A stretch of 64,000 bases of DNA. Origin: Thiotrichales bacterium (GTDB taxonomy: Bacteria > Pseudomonadota > Gammaproteobacteria > Beggiatoales > Beggiatoaceae). Below the pieces are notes generated by a model. The model was not told where the DNA came from. It made no database searches and saw only the letters and a list, made by a program, of their open reading frames with translations. Location: the NCBI GenBank assembly GCA_016744475.1, contig JADGEH010000008.1:16715-80714 (forward strand), written 5' to 3'. Positions 34,258 to 46,150 of the stretch are shown piece after piece (the stretch's first letter is position 1; each line of letters opens with the position of its first letter). The translations under genes were made by a program, and so were the position numbers.

Positions 34258-35031
34258 TTGAGCACAGTTTGTTTGGTATTAAACTCTGCTCTAAAATTTA
34301 GATGTCTGGATTCAAATACATTGGACACTTTTAAACATCTCACTTACATCGTAAAAGAATCCTCTCGCGCAAAACATGTCCGCTTAAAGATTTCAGTACA
34401 AGAGGGCTTAGTCATTGTCATTCCAAAAAACTTTGATCAACGCCATCTATTATCTATCTTGAAACAAAAAGAAGCCTGGATTACAAAACATCTACCCTTG
34501 CACGTCTCGCCGTTAAAAGCCGTATCCTCTCCCAATACCCTCAAGTTTCGGAGCCTTGCTCAAGAATGGAAGATTAAATATTCCGATACTCATTTTGACA
34601 TAGGGCGATTATCTTGGACTGAAGATAGCTTGCAGCATATCTTATATTTAAATGGGGATATTTCAGATATTGAATTAGTCAGAAAAACTATTCATCAATG
34701 GTTACGACACCAAGGACATCAGCATCTCGTACCTTGGCTAAAAAGACTCAGCCAACAAACAGGATTAGATTACAACACAGTGCAAATTCGCAAACAAAAA
34801 ACACGCTGGGGCAGTTGTTCTAATCACTTAACTATTAGCTTAAATTGCACATTATTATTTTTACCCAGCGAGTTGGCTCGTTATGTATTGTTGCATGAAC
34901 TTGCGCATACACAACATTTAAACCATTCAAAACAGTTCTGGAGGCTTCTAAATAAACTAGAAAAAAATAGCTTTATTTTAGATAAAGATTTAAGTGAAAA
35001 TGGACAAAAATATGTGCCGGAATGGCTTTAG
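34258..35031 (+). CDS. SprT/YgjP-like (M48-related) zinc metallopeptidase
   Basis: Up to 257 aa. The C-terminal half carries RKQKTRWGSCS and the zinc motif YVLLHELAHTQHLNHSKQFW with HELAH and the third ligand region, hallmarks of the YgjP/DUF45 family. The TTG at 34258 gives the longest frame; a TTG at 34321 is the alternative, since homology starts around TYIVKESSRAKHVRLKI. No ATG is available. A cytoplasmic protease role is assumed; targets are unknown. Confidence 0.8.
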   Translation: MSTVCLVLNSALKFRCLDSNTLDTFKHLTYIVKESSRAKHVRLKISVQEGLVIVIPKNFDQRHLLSILKQKEAWITKHLPLHVSPLKAVSSPNTLKFRSLAQEWKIKYSDTHFDIGRLSWTEDSLQHILYLNGDISDIELVRKTIHQWLRHQGHQHLVPWLKRLSQQTGLDYNTVQIRKQKTRWGSCSNHLTISLNCTLLFLPSELARYVLLHELAHTQHLNHSKQFWRLLNKLEKNSFILDKDLSENGQKYVPEWL

Positions 35032-35068
35032 AAAGGGATTAAAAATAACGGAGTAGAATAAGGAAGGT

Positions 35069-35098
35069 AAAAATCCGCAGATATAGACTATCTGCGAA
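35069..35098 (-). terminator. Terminator of the atp operon
   Basis: CGCAGATA-TAGAC-TATCTGCG forms a perfect 8-bp stem 12 bp after the atpC stop. On the minus strand it is followed by GATTTTTACC, a U-tract. Convergent transcription from the metallopeptidase gene reaches it too. Confidence 0.8.
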
Positions 35099-35109
35099 TG
35101 AGATATAGA

Positions 35110-35532
35110 TTATTTACGCATTTTACGCAGCTTTTGAATGGCTTGGATTTGTGCCATAGCTTCAATCAATTCAGCTTGAGCTTTGGCATAATCAACATCT
35201 GATTTTTTATCAGTCAGAAGTTTTTCGGCACGCTCTTTTGCTTGCAGCGCTGCTGCTTCATCTAAGTCTTTAGCACGCAATGCAGTATCAGCCAAAATAG
35301 TCACAACATGTGGCTGAATCTCTAACATTCCACCCGAAACAAAGAAAAACTCTTGATGATCTGCTTTAGTTTGAACTCGTACTTCACCAGGCTTTAAAAA
35401 AGTCAACAATGGTGTATGGCGAGGAGTAATACCTACTTCCCCCATATTTGCAGGTGCAAATACCATTTCAGCTTGACCTGAGAAGATTTCTTCCTCTGCA
35501 CTGACGATGTCAACATGGATGGTCATTGTCAT
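35110..35532 (-). CDS. atpC: ATP synthase epsilon subunit
   Basis: 140 aa from the ATG at 35532, preceded by AAAGG; the longer frame to 35586 runs into the hairpin and is rejected. It starts [16 protein letters not shown], has [13 protein letters not shown] and [19 protein letters not shown] in the beta-sandwich, and a C-terminal alpha-helical hairpin that can inhibit the rotor. Last gene of the F1Fo operon. Confidence 0.95.
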   Translation of the reverse strand: MTMTIHVDIVSAEEEIFSGQAEMVFAPANMGEVGITPRHTPLLTFLKPGEVRVQTKADHQEFFFVSGGMLEIQPHVVTILADTALRAKDLDEAAALQAKERAEKLLTDKKSDVDYAKAQAELIEAMAQIQAIQKLRKMRK

Positions 35533-35549
35533 AGCGATTACCTTTAACG

Positions 35550-35578
35550 TTTTCAGGCTAGTAAAACTAGCCTGAAAA
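35550..35578 (-). promoter_or_regulatory. Perfect 13-bp hairpin between atpD and atpC
   Basis: TTTTCAGGCTAGT-AAA-ACTAGCCTGAAAA lies in the 56-bp atpD-atpC gap just upstream of the atpC ribosome-binding site. There is no long U-tract, so it is more likely an mRNA-processing or stability element, or a weak attenuator that sets the low level of epsilon, than a terminator. Confidence 0.55.
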
Positions 35579-35588
35579 CTTATCAACC

Positions 35589-37004
<1,416 letters not shown>

Positions 37005-37865
37005 TTAAACCGCAGCAGCGCCTGCAACAATTTCTGAAAGCTCTTGAGTAATAGCCGCTTGACGTGCCTTGTTATATGCTAATTGCAACTCATCAATAAG
37101 ATCGCCAGCATTATCAGATGCACTTTTCATTGCTACCATTCGTGCTGATTGCTCGCAAGCTATATTTTCTACTAAACCTTGATACACACGAGATTCAACA
37201 TAACGAGTTAACAAGTTTTGCAGCACCTCTTCAGCATCTGGCTCATAAATATAATCCCAGTGATGTTTCAGATTCTTATCTTCTGTCGCTTCAATGGGTA
37301 AAAGCTGTTCAACTATAGGTTCTTGCGTCATCGTATTAACGAAACGATTATAAACTAGCACCAAGTGGTCAATATCCCCATTCTCAAATTTATCTAGCAT
37401 TACTTTGACTGAACCAATCAAAGATTCAATGGAAGGGGAATCACCTAAATGAGCTACCTGTGCGACGATGTTGCTACCTATGCGCTTAAAGAAACTGCTG
37501 CCTTTAGTACCAATGACACAAATTTCCAAGTCGATTTTCTTTTCCTGCCATTGCTTCATTTCAGTGACAGCTTTTTTAAACAGGTTAGTATTCAAGCCAC
37601 CACACAAACCACGATCAGAAGAGACTAAAATAACACCCATTTTTTCTATGGGGCGCTCATTCATATACGCATGTTGATATTCTGGATGTGCGTTTGCGAG
37701 GTGCCCGATCACTTGACGGATTTTTGCTGCATAGGGACGAGAGCGTTCCATTTGGGTCTGCGCTTTGCGCATCTTACTCGCCGCTACCATTTCCATTGCA
37801 CGGGTAATCTTTTGTGTGTTTTTTACACTCGAAATCTTACCGCGAATCTCTTTGCCGCTTGCCAT
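37005..37865 (-). CDS. atpG: ATP synthase gamma subunit
   Basis: 286-aa central rotor stalk. The N-terminal coiled coil starts [20 protein letters not shown] and [29 protein letters not shown] lies in the middle, and the C-terminal helix ends [20 protein letters not shown]. All family landmarks are present. Confidence 0.97.
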   Translation of the reverse strand: MASGKEIRGKISSVKNTQKITRAMEMVAASKMRKAQTQMERSRPYAAKIRQVIGHLANAHPEYQHAYMNERPIEKMGVILVSSDRGLCGGLNTNLFKKAVTEMKQWQEKKIDLEICVIGTKGSSFFKRIGSNIVAQVAHLGDSPSIESLIGSVKVMLDKFENGDIDHLVLVYNRFVNTMTQEPIVEQLLPIEATEDKNLKHHWDYIYEPDAEEVLQNLLTRYVESRVYQGLVENIACEQSARMVAMKSASDNAGDLIDELQLAYNKARQAAITQELSEIVAGAAAV

Positions 37866-37917
37866 ACTATCTTAATCCTATCGACTTGAATGTACTGACA
37901 CTGCCAGCCATCAGGTT

Positions 37918-39459
37918 TTACCAGGTATGATTGGCTTTAAAGTCATCCAATGCTGCTTTCAAGCCGCTTTGAATGTCATCATCATAATCGCCACTCTCAT
38001 TGATCTTGTCTAATAAGTCTTTATGACTATTGCGCACATAAGTGTGTAATGCCTGCTCAAAATCAACAATTTTTTTCACGTCCACATCATCCAAATAACC
38101 TTCATTCGCTGCATATAATGAAGCAGCCATTTCAGCCACACTGAGTGGAGAATATTGCTTTTGCTTCATCAACTCAGTCACACGCTGACCACGTTCGATC
38201 TGCTTCCGAGTAGCTTCATCTAAATCAGAAGCAAATTGTGCAAATGCAGCTAATTCACGGTATTGCGCGAGACTTAAACGTACACCGCCGCCCAGTTTTT
38301 TAATGATTTTAGTTTGTGCTGCACCACCGACGCGAGAAACTGACAAACCCGCATTAATAGCAGGACGAATACCTGCATTAAACAAATCGGTTTCAAGAAA
38401 AATCTGACCATCTGTAATAGAAATCACATTGGTGGGGACGAAAGCTGATACATCACCAGCCTGTGTTTCAATGATAGGTAATGCTGTCAAAGACCCAGTT
38501 TTTCCTTTCACTTCACCATTCGTCATTTTCTCGACATGATTAGTATTAACACGAGCTGCGCGTTCGAGCAAACGAGAATGCAAGTAGAAAACATCTCCAG
38601 GATAAGCTTCACGTCCTGGTGGACGACGCAGTAATAAAGAGACTTGACGATAAGCCCAAGCTTGTTTGGTAAGATCATCATAAACAATTAATGCATCTTC
38701 ACCACGATCACGGAAATATTCCCCCATCGAACAACCTGAATAAGGGGCAATAAACTGCATTGCCGCAGAATCAGAAGCGGAAGCAGCTACAATAATTGTA
38801 TGATCAAGCGCATCATGTTCTTCTAATTTACGCACCACATTAGCAATAGAAGACGCTTTCTGACCAATAGCAACATAGATGCATTTTACACCTGTACCTT
38901 TTTGATTGATGATGGCATCAATCGCAACAGCCGTTTTTCCTGTTTGGCGATCACCAATAATTAATTCGCGTTGACCACGACCAATTGGCACCATAGCATC
39001 TAATGCTTTCAAACCCGTTTGAACAGGCTGACTTACCGATTGGCGAGTAATCACTCCAGGAGCTACTTTCTCAATAGGGGAAGATTCTTTTGCATCAACA
39101 GCACCTTTGCCATCAATAGGGTTTCCTAAAGAATCAACAATACGCCCTAATAAGGCTTCGCCTACAGGCACTTCTAATACGCGCCCGGTACATTTTACCC
39201 AGTCGCCCTCAGTAATGTGCTCATACGAACCTAAAATAACTGCACCCACTGAGTCGCGTTCTAGATTTAACGCCATACCAAAAGTATCATTGGGAAATTC
39301 TAACATTTCCCCTTGTAACGCATCGGCAAGCCCGTGAACACGCACAATACCGTCAGTTACGCTGACTACAGAGCCTTCACTACGCGCTTCTGCCGCCAGT
39401 TCATAGTTTTGAATTTTTTTCTTAATCAGTTCACTGATTTCAGATGGATTAAGCTGCAT
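37918..39459 (-). CDS. atpA: ATP synthase alpha subunit
   Basis: 513-aa non-catalytic nucleotide-binding subunit of F1. The P-loop is [15 protein letters not shown]. The alpha signature [17 protein letters not shown] is present. The N-terminal [18 protein letters not shown] segment contacts the delta subunit. It sits between atpH and atpG as usual. Confidence 0.98.
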   Translation of the reverse strand: MQLNPSEISELIKKKIQNYELAAEARSEGSVVSVTDGIVRVHGLADALQGEMLEFPNDTFGMALNLERDSVGAVILGSYEHITEGDWVKCTGRVLEVPVGEALLGRIVDSLGNPIDGKGAVDAKESSPIEKVAPGVITRQSVSQPVQTGLKALDAMVPIGRGQRELIIGDRQTGKTAVAIDAIINQKGTGVKCIYVAIGQKASSIANVVRKLEEHDALDHTIIVAASASDSAAMQFIAPYSGCSMGEYFRDRGEDALIVYDDLTKQAWAYRQVSLLLRRPPGREAYPGDVFYLHSRLLERAARVNTNHVEKMTNGEVKGKTGSLTALPIIETQAGDVSAFVPTNVISITDGQIFLETDLFNAGIRPAINAGLSVSRVGGAAQTKIIKKLGGGVRLSLAQYRELAAFAQFASDLDEATRKQIERGQRVTELMKQKQYSPLSVAEMAASLYAANEGYLDDVDVKKIVDFEQALHTYVRNSHKDLLDKINESGDYDDDIQSGLKAALDDFKANHTW

Positions 39460-39523
39460 GGTATTCTCTCAAAAACTGTGTCTGAGCGGGCTTACCCGCA
39501 AAATAAAAACAATCCGAACTTGC

Positions 39524-40069
39524 CTAACCACGTAAATCACTTGCTAAGTGCTGAAAACGTCCTAACACTGACAAATCAATTACCTGATCACCTGTACGAA
39601 TTAACCATCCTCCCATTAGAGAACGATCAATATTGACTTCAAGCTCAACCTTTTTTCCAAAACGCTTTTCTAAAGCTTCAGTCAACTCTTTTTTCTGCGG
39701 TGTTTTCACCGCATACGTTGAGATCACTTCAACTTTTAGATAACCTTCATGTTCAGCCTTCAATTTCTCAAACTGCTTGATTAAACTCGGCATCACTGAT
39801 AAGCGATCATTATTAATCAATAATTTAACAAAATTCTCAGCTTCTTCATTAAAATTGAGTTCAGCTTGTTCTTTACACAGTTCTAATAGAATCTCACACA
39901 AAGCATTTTTATCAACGCTTGGGTTTCTCACCAATGCTGAAAATTTTGAGTCTGTAACAACTGCATTAAGAAAACTTAGAGTATCAGCCCATTGAGACAG
40001 CGAATTTGACTCTACTGCAAGTTCAAACACCGCTTCTGCATAAGGCCGAGCCAGGGTTGCAAGTTCCAT
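39524..40069 (-). CDS. atpH: ATP synthase delta subunit
   Basis: 181-aa stator subunit linking F1 alpha to the b-subunits. It begins ATLARPYAEAVFELA and ends with the conserved DRSLMGGWLIRTGDQVIDLS. It follows atpF after 9 bp. Confidence 0.96.
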   Translation of the reverse strand: MELATLARPYAEAVFELAVESNSLSQWADTLSFLNAVVTDSKFSALVRNPSVDKNALCEILLELCKEQAELNFNEEAENFVKLLINNDRLSVMPSLIKQFEKLKAEHEGYLKVEVISTYAVKTPQKKELTEALEKRFGKKVELEVNIDRSLMGGWLIRTGDQVIDLSVLGRFQHLASDLRG

Positions 40070-40078
40070 GCTTTCGTC

Positions 40079-40549
40079 CTAGAGTTTGCCTGCCAGTTTG
40101 GTGATAAATTCACCATGTGCCTGAGCATTCACCTCGCGTTCCAGAATCTTATGTACACCGTCCAATACTAAGTCAGATACTTGCTCACGCAAATGTTCTT
40201 TTGCACGGTTAGATTCCTGCTCAACTTCGGCTTGCGCCGCGTCTAATTGACGTTGACCTTCAAGGCGACCTGCTTCTTTGGCTTCTTCAACGATTTCGTT
40301 TGCGCGTTTATTGGCCTGCGCAATAATGTCGGCGGCTTGCTGTTTTGCTTCGCGCAAGCGTTCTGTGGCTTTTTGTTCAGCCAGCACCAACTCATGCTTA
40401 CCTCGTTCAGAGGCAGCAAGTCCGTCGGCAATACGCTTACTGCGATCCGCCATCATATTAGTCATCGGCCCCCATAAGAACCGATTGACGAACCAGACCA
40501 ATACCACAAACGTGCCCATCTGACCAAACAATGTGGCTGTTACGTTCAT
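40079..40549 (-). CDS. atpF: ATP synthase b subunit
   Basis: 156-aa peripheral-stalk subunit. One N-terminal membrane helix (LFGQMGTFVVLVWFVNRFLW) is followed by a long Ala/Glu/Lys/Arg-rich coiled coil. FVVLVWFV and GPMTNMMADRSKRIADGL match the family. Confidence 0.96.
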   Translation of the reverse strand: MNVTATLFGQMGTFVVLVWFVNRFLWGPMTNMMADRSKRIADGLAASERGKHELVLAEQKATERLREAKQQAADIIAQANKRANEIVEEAKEAGRLEGQRQLDAAQAEVEQESNRAKEHLREQVSDLVLDGVHKILEREVNAQAHGEFITKLAGKL

Positions 40550-40595
40550 GTAGTATCTCCCGTTCTTAAAGAAAAAATCTTAACGTTGCAGATTT

Positions 40596-40904
40596 TTAGT
40601 GTGCGCCAGTTGCTTTAGCAGCTTGACTCATGAAAGCACCAACAAAAGGATTTGCTGTCACAAACCACATAGACAGACCCAAAACAATCATAGGGAACGC
40701 TTCCATTAAACCACCCGTAAATAACATTTGCCCCATTAACTGTGGACGCATTTCAGGTTGACGTGCAATACCTTCAAGATATTTGGCACAAATCAAACCC
40801 CAGCCTAGTGCGGAACCTAAACCCGCACCTGCCAGAATAACGCCAGCGCCAATTGCAGTGTAAGCATAGATCATGCTGACAGCATTCATGATTTCAGGGG
40901 TCAT
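40596..40904 (-). CDS. atpE: ATP synthase c subunit
   Basis: 102-aa hairpin forming the c-ring. Helix 1 has the Gly-rich AIGAGVILAGAGLGSALGWG. The polar loop is ARQPEMRPQ. Helix 2 carries the ion-binding carboxylate as Glu in GGLMEAFPMIVLGLS, compared with Asp in E. coli. No Na+-type ligand set is obvious, so proton coupling is most likely. Confidence 0.96.
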   Translation of the reverse strand: MTPEIMNAVSMIYAYTAIGAGVILAGAGLGSALGWGLICAKYLEGIARQPEMRPQLMGQMLFTGGLMEAFPMIVLGLSMWFVTANPFVGAFMSQAAKATGAH

Positions 40905-40979
40905 TAAAGCTCTCCTTGAGTGAATAAAAGTAAATACAAAAGTAAAGTTGAAAATAAGACAGTATGTTAGACAGTTAAA

Positions 40980-41780
<801 letters not shown>

Positions 41781-41816
41781 TCACTCCAGGTTGTTTTCTT
41801 AAAAAAACCAAATCGA

Positions 41817-42233
41817 CTAGGTGTTGCTTTTCAAAAAATAGCCAGCCTGAGCAGCCGCAAAAGCTGCCATTAAAGCAAGAGGTGACAATTTCAAAAAAAA
41901 CATACCTACAACAAATAAAATTAACGTCACCACAAAACGCTGCACCGCTCCGATGTAAAGCAAAGCCACTTCACTTCCAGGAGCTTGCTGCGACATTTTT
42001 GCAGCCATTTGCAATTTACGTTCGGTAGACCAAACATTCAACATGGCTATGAAGCCACCAAAAATGGCCGACTGCGCGGCAAAAAAACCTTCAAAATATA
42101 AAAAAGCGAAAGCTGTTAATAATGTTAAAAATAATTGAGCAGACAATATTTTACGTGCTCCCGTATCGCTCTGCACAAAAACGGGAGAAGAGACATCATC
42201 TGTTACTTTATTTGATAAATTTTCTTCAGTCAT
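41817..42233 (-). CDS. atpI: ATP synthase assembly protein I
   Basis: 138 aa from the ATG at 42233; a GTG at 42248 is the alternative, and neither has a clear ribosome-binding site. Four hydrophobic segments follow an acidic N-terminus: AQLFLTLLTAFAFLYF, AIFGGFIAMLNVW, GAVQRFVVTLILFVVGMFF and LALMAAFAAAQAGYF. This is the AtpI/SpoIIR-like membrane family, which helps c-ring assembly. First gene of the atp operon. Confidence 0.88.
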   Translation of the reverse strand: MTEENLSNKVTDDVSSPVFVQSDTGARKILSAQLFLTLLTAFAFLYFEGFFAAQSAIFGGFIAMLNVWSTERKLQMAAKMSQQAPGSEVALLYIGAVQRFVVTLILFVVGMFFLKLSPLALMAAFAAAQAGYFLKSNT

Positions 42234-42354
42234 AAAATGAATAATCACAACACATCAAGTCACTGCTGCGTTGCAGCATTGATAGAAGGTGCGCATTATA
42301 GAGATAAGCAAATGCTCAGTCAATACACTAATAAACAATAATTATAAGGTTACT

Positions 42355-43017
42355 TTAAGCTTTGCCGCTATTAAGAGGGTTATTAATACGAATTAAATGA
42401 CGTTGCGCCTCTAAGTCTGGCACCTTAAGAGAGGTGACTAAGTAAGGCTTTTTTTGTTCGCTCAAAGAGGCTAATTCATTTTTGATGAGCTGTCCTTTCA
42501 TGGCTAACAAGTAACCATCAATGCCTATTAGATCAATAGTTTGCTGAAAAAACTTAGATATATCACTGTAAGCACGACTAATCACTATATCATAATATTC
42601 TTCTGAAGAATGTGATTCTATTCGTTGGCATATTGATTGGATATTCCTTAATTGGAGTTCTATACAGGCCTGACGAACAAAGCGTATTTTTTTTTGATTA
42701 CTGTCTAATAAGGTGAACTGCATATCTGGACGTGCTATAGCTAATAAGATACCGGGCAAACCCGCCCCCGTTCCTACGTCCAATACAGTGGTTCCCTGTA
42801 GATGCGGCAAAACCACAAGGCTGTCCATCACATGCCGAATCAACATTTGCCAAGGATCATGAATCGCTGTCAGGTTATAGGTGTGACTCCATTTCTCGAG
42901 CAGGGCTAAATAATTTATGATTTTTTGGTGCTGCTCAATCGATAAAGAAAGGGACGCTTGCTGGAGATAATCCTGCAAACGTACATGCAGTGCATCTTGA
43001 ATCGCTAATACCGGCAT
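42355..43017 (-). CDS. rsmG: 16S rRNA (guanine527-N7)-methyltransferase RsmG
   Basis: 220-aa SAM-dependent methyltransferase (GidB). The SAM-binding motif is VLDVGTGAGLPGILLAIARP, followed by LLDSNQKKIRFV and VISRAYSDISKF. NLTAIHDPWQMLIRHVMDSL lies upstream of it. It is encoded upstream of atpI, where gid/par genes usually sit in gammaproteobacteria, but mnmG and parAB are absent here. folK follows upstream at 22 bp. Confidence 0.96.
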   Translation of the reverse strand: MPVLAIQDALHVRLQDYLQQASLSLSIEQHQKIINYLALLEKWSHTYNLTAIHDPWQMLIRHVMDSLVVLPHLQGTTVLDVGTGAGLPGILLAIARPDMQFTLLDSNQKKIRFVRQACIELQLRNIQSICQRIESHSSEEYYDIVISRAYSDISKFFQQTIDLIGIDGYLLAMKGQLIKNELASLSEQKKPYLVTSLKVPDLEAQRHLIRINNPLNSGKA

Positions 43018-43039
43018 TTGTACGTACTTTTAGGTGGAA

Positions 43040-43537
43040 TTATGAGAATGTCACATCGACCACCCATAAGGCTTGATGGCTGGCATTAAATGCCTGCCAT
43101 AAATCAGCATAGGTGTGTTGGGTGATGGGATGTTTGCCTTGAGGGAAAATATCGGCAAGAGGACGCAAAACAAAAGCGTATTTGAGAATTTCATCGCGTG
43201 GTAAGCGTAATTTATCCTGTTCAATGATCTGTTGGTCATACAGCAATAAGTCTAAGTCCAGAGTTCTGCTGCTAAATTTTTCATGACCACGTTGACGATG
43301 GTGTGCAGTTTCAATCTCTGCCAGACACTGATTAACCGCTAAAGCTTCTTCCTGGGTCTGAAAACCAACTACCAAATTATAAAAATTATCCCCAGTAAAG
43401 CCCACCGCCGCGCTTTCATAGACAGGAGATACCTGCAATTCACCATAAATCTCTCGCAAAGCACGCACACCTGAGTGAATATTGTGACTCGGTTGGATGT
43501 TACTACCGATGCTGACGTAAACTTGATGTGGGTTCAA
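43040..43537 (-). CDS. folK: 2-amino-4-hydroxy-6-hydroxymethyldihydropteridine pyrophosphokinase
   Basis: 165-aa enzyme that transfers pyrophosphate from ATP to 6-hydroxymethyl-7,8-dihydropterin in folate synthesis. Family motifs are VYVSIGSNIQPS at the N-terminus, the metal-binding SSRTLDLDLLLYDQ, and LRLPRDEILKYAFVLRPLAD. Complete length. It is co-directional with rsmG. Confidence 0.94.
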   Translation of the reverse strand: MNPHQVYVSIGSNIQPSHNIHSGVRALREIYGELQVSPVYESAAVGFTGDNFYNLVVGFQTQEEALAVNQCLAEIETAHHRQRGHEKFSSRTLDLDLLLYDQQIIEQDKLRLPRDEILKYAFVLRPLADIFPQGKHPITQHTYADLWQAFNASHQALWVVDVTFS

Positions 43538-43615
43538 ACTAGATAAAGTCTCTTAGAATAAAAGGGGATAAAAAATTCCTATTTTCCGTTTAAAAACAGA
43601 GCTAAACGGAAAAAG

Positions 43616-44416
43616 CTATTTTTTAAGCGAATTCTGGAATTCAGGTTCCGACTCATTCCAATCATGTCGTTCTACATCCCAGTCTCGCGCCAGATAAATA
43701 AACGGCGTATCAATTAAAGCAATTAAAACTTTAAAGAAATATTTAGCCAATGCCAATTGGAACGCCACGATCAGCGCATCCATCATGCTCATCTCAGGAT
43801 TTTTTTCAAGAAACAAAGGCCACCAAACAATCATGGCATATAACACGGTATCAACCGCTTGGGAGCTAATGGTTGAGACATTATTGCGTAACCACAAATG
43901 TTTGCCGTTGGTTTTGTGCTTAATATAATGAAAAATCCATACGTCTAAATTTTGGCTCACCAAGTATACAAACAAAGAGCCTAAGACAAAATGCGGGGTA
44001 AAATTAAACAAGGTCAGCAATGCCGCATGTGTATCTAACGCCATTTGCCGTTCTGCTGAAGGCAAAAACATCAAACTAAACGACATCATCACCACTACAA
44101 TAACACTCGTTGCAAACCCTAACATCACCGCACGATTGGCTTCACGCCGACCATATTTTTCGCTTAATAAATCAGTTGCAAAATAAATCCCCGCATAAAG
44201 AATCAAGCCTAAGCTGGTTTCCAGGCCAAAAATCATAGTGAGTTTAGGGCCTTGAATATTGCTTAACATAATATTCAGCACCACCACACCATATAAGCCC
44301 ATTTTGCCGAAAATGCGGTACATCAAGAGAGTCAGGGATAAATCCACCGCAACAACAACTATCCACAATAAGTCTTGGTGTTGGGCAAAAAAATCGCTAA
44401 TAAATGTAGGCAGCAT
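43616..44416 (-). CDS. yhhQ: Queuosine-precursor transporter, YhhQ/VUT family
   Basis: 266-aa membrane protein with six or seven predicted segments. Signatures are ANIQGPKLT-like SNIQGPKLTMIFGLETSLG, AGIYFATDLLSEKYGRREAN, LGSLFVYLVSQNLDVWIFHY and SSQAVDTVLYAMIV. The family imports queuosine precursors such as preQ0/preQ1. No preQ1 riboswitch could be recognised upstream. Confidence 0.85.
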   Translation of the reverse strand: MLPTFISDFFAQHQDLLWIVVVAVDLSLTLLMYRIFGKMGLYGVVVLNIMLSNIQGPKLTMIFGLETSLGLILYAGIYFATDLLSEKYGRREANRAVMLGFATSVIVVVMMSFSLMFLPSAERQMALDTHAALLTLFNFTPHFVLGSLFVYLVSQNLDVWIFHYIKHKTNGKHLWLRNNVSTISSQAVDTVLYAMIVWWPLFLEKNPEMSMMDALIVAFQLALAKYFFKVLIALIDTPFIYLARDWDVERHDWNESEPEFQNSLKK

Positions 44417-44542
44417 AATAGTGTCTCAAGGTTTTTAGTCACAAATGGGGGTGTGAATTATTCAAGCAAAGCGATTCTAATGAGCAAAAATTGAACCATA
44501 GCTTATTTTAGACCAGAAAGACACCATACTATCCACCACTCA

Positions 44543-45583
44543 TTAACCTCCTGTCATATTCATATAGCGCAAAAGACTAGGTTGTTGTGAATCAGCAAAG
44601 TCATGACCTTTAGGTTTAAGTGTCATCGCCGTCATAATCGTTTGTTTTAAATACTGCATATCACCAGGATGTGTGCGCACCACTTGGCGCAAATCCACAG
44701 AATGTTCTTGCCCCAAACACAATAATAAACGCCCTTCAGCCGTTAAACGCACACGATTGCAGGTATCGCAAAAATTATGACTATGCGGAGAAATAAAACC
44801 CACGCGGGTCTCTGGATAATCTGCAAGGCGATAATAACGAGCCGGCCCACCAGATTGCTCAGTGGTCGGTAACAAATGATATTTCTGCTGTAAATCTTGC
44901 AAAATTTGCTGGCTTGAATAATAAGATTGCTCGCGATCACGATCACTCATCCAACCCAACGGCATTTCTTCAATAAAACTAATATCCAATTGCTCAGCCA
45001 GAGCAAAGGCCAATAAATCCAAGACTTCATCATGATTACGCTGCCGCAAAATCACAGCATTCAACTTAACACCTTCAAATCCCGCTTGTTTTGCCGCTCG
45101 AACCCCTTCTAAAACCTGTTCTAATTGTCCCAATCGTGTGAGCCGCTGAAACCGCTCAGGCTTTAAGCTGTCCAAACTAATATTTAAATGCTTCACGCCA
45201 GCGTCGCGTAAAGCAGGAGCAAAGCGTTTCAATTGCGAACCATTTGTGGTCAGCGCTAAATTCTTTAAGCCCGGTAACTGCCCTAAATTTTCCAACAAGG
45301 ACACAATATTTTGACGTACCAAAGGCTCACCGCCCGTTATACGGATTTTATTCACGCCCAACTCAATAAAAGCTTGTCCAATCCAGGTGATTTCTTCTAA
45401 AGATAAAATCTGTGCGCGTCGCAAAAAACGCATATCGTCATTCATACAATAAATGCAGCGAAAATCGCAGCGATCTGTGACCGAAATGCGCAAGTAAGTG
45501 ACTTTGCGCTGAAAAGCATCTTGTAATTGTGACAAAGAGGTAGGGGACACTTCAGGGGAAGGGGGTAATGCGCGAACGCTCAT
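44543..45583 (-). CDS. moaA: GTP 3',8-cyclase MoaA
   Basis: 346 aa from the ATG at 45583; the frame extends to 45598. Radical-SAM enzyme of molybdenum-cofactor synthesis. The N-terminal cluster uses CDFRCIYC. The C-terminal cluster uses CDTCNRVRLTAEGRLLLC. RITGGEPLVRQ and LALTTNG lie in the SAM barrel. The final GG dipeptide is present (MNMTGG). No other moa gene is adjacent. The leader upstream is structured. Confidence 0.95.
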   Translation of the reverse strand: MSVRALPPSPEVSPTSLSQLQDAFQRKVTYLRISVTDRCDFRCIYCMNDDMRFLRRAQILSLEEITWIGQAFIELGVNKIRITGGEPLVRQNIVSLLENLGQLPGLKNLALTTNGSQLKRFAPALRDAGVKHLNISLDSLKPERFQRLTRLGQLEQVLEGVRAAKQAGFEGVKLNAVILRQRNHDEVLDLLAFALAEQLDISFIEEMPLGWMSDRDREQSYYSSQQILQDLQQKYHLLPTTEQSGGPARYYRLADYPETRVGFISPHSHNFCDTCNRVRLTAEGRLLLCLGQEHSVDLRQVVRTHPGDMQYLKQTIMTAMTLKPKGHDFADSQQPSLLRYMNMTGG

Positions 45584-45620
45584 AATCTCAGGCTCCAATG
45601 CTCATTTTTAGGAACACACC

Positions 45621-45669
45621 TTTTATCACTGAGCAACCTTCTCTGTGTTGCGGGTACGTCGTGATAAAA
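45621..45669 (-). promoter_or_regulatory. Structured moaA leader, candidate Moco-type riboswitch
   Basis: About 38 bases upstream of the moaA start, TTTTATCAC and GTGATAAAA pair over 49 nt and enclose a second stem GCAAC...GTTGC. Moco-responsive leaders are known upstream of gammaproteobacterial moaA. Position and nested stems fit, but I cannot match the Moco consensus by eye. The surrounding sequence to the MITE at 45741 has no other feature except a GCCTCAAATATCAACAGAGC stretch that recurs at 27209. Confidence 0.35.
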
Positions 45670-45740
45670 AGCTCCATCTTCTAGACTTTTTGACATTTGC
45701 GGCTAAAAATTCAATCAGCCTCAAATATCAACAGAGCCTA

Positions 45741-45901
45741 AGAGCCTATACGAAGATGGGGAATCGAAGCGAAAATGCGCTATTTTGAGGCAGGTTTTTC
45801 GGTTTTTTAAGGCGAATAGCGGGCTATTTGTTGATAAAAAGCGGAAAACCTGACCAAAAGGGCGGATTTGCAGCCGATGATCCCGTTTTCGTATAGGCTC
45901 T
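45741..45901. mobile_element. Palindromic MITE, copy H (GAGCCTATACGA ends)
   Basis: 161 bp bounded by AGAGCCTATACGAAGATGGG and CCCGTTTTCGTATAGGCTCT, nearly identical to copies E and F. It is followed after 87 bp by copy I of the other terminal-repeat class, giving two elements in tandem between hslU and moaA. Confidence 0.9.
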
Positions 45902-45988
45902 AAGCCACCATCTTACTCCTTAATGATGACTCGAAGTTCTCCAAAAAAGCACGAACTTGATACATATCAAACACACGTTTTATATTAT

Positions 45989-46150
45989 TAGACTTGTTGC
46001 GAAGGTAAACATCGTAGCGAAAAGGTGTGGTTTTGAGGCTATTTTTTCGGTTTTTTGAGACGAATAACGGGTGATTGGTTGAGAAAAAGTGGAAAAATAG
46101 ACCAAAACCCACGCCTTTGCAGTCGATGAAGACCCATTGCAACAAGTCTA
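45989..46150. mobile_element. Palindromic MITE, copy I (GACTTGTTGC ends), abutting the hslU stop
   Basis: 162 bp bounded by TAGACTTGTTGCGAAGG and TTGCAACAAGTCTA. Its final TA lies directly next to the hslU stop codon (complement of 46151-46153). Small deviations (CAATCACCCG-type changes at the centre) mark an older copy. Confidence 0.88.

Noticed and set aside
45900..46145. 81-aa minus-strand ORF next to hslU
   Set aside because: Most of it is MITE copy I read in one frame. Similar frames occur in other copies.
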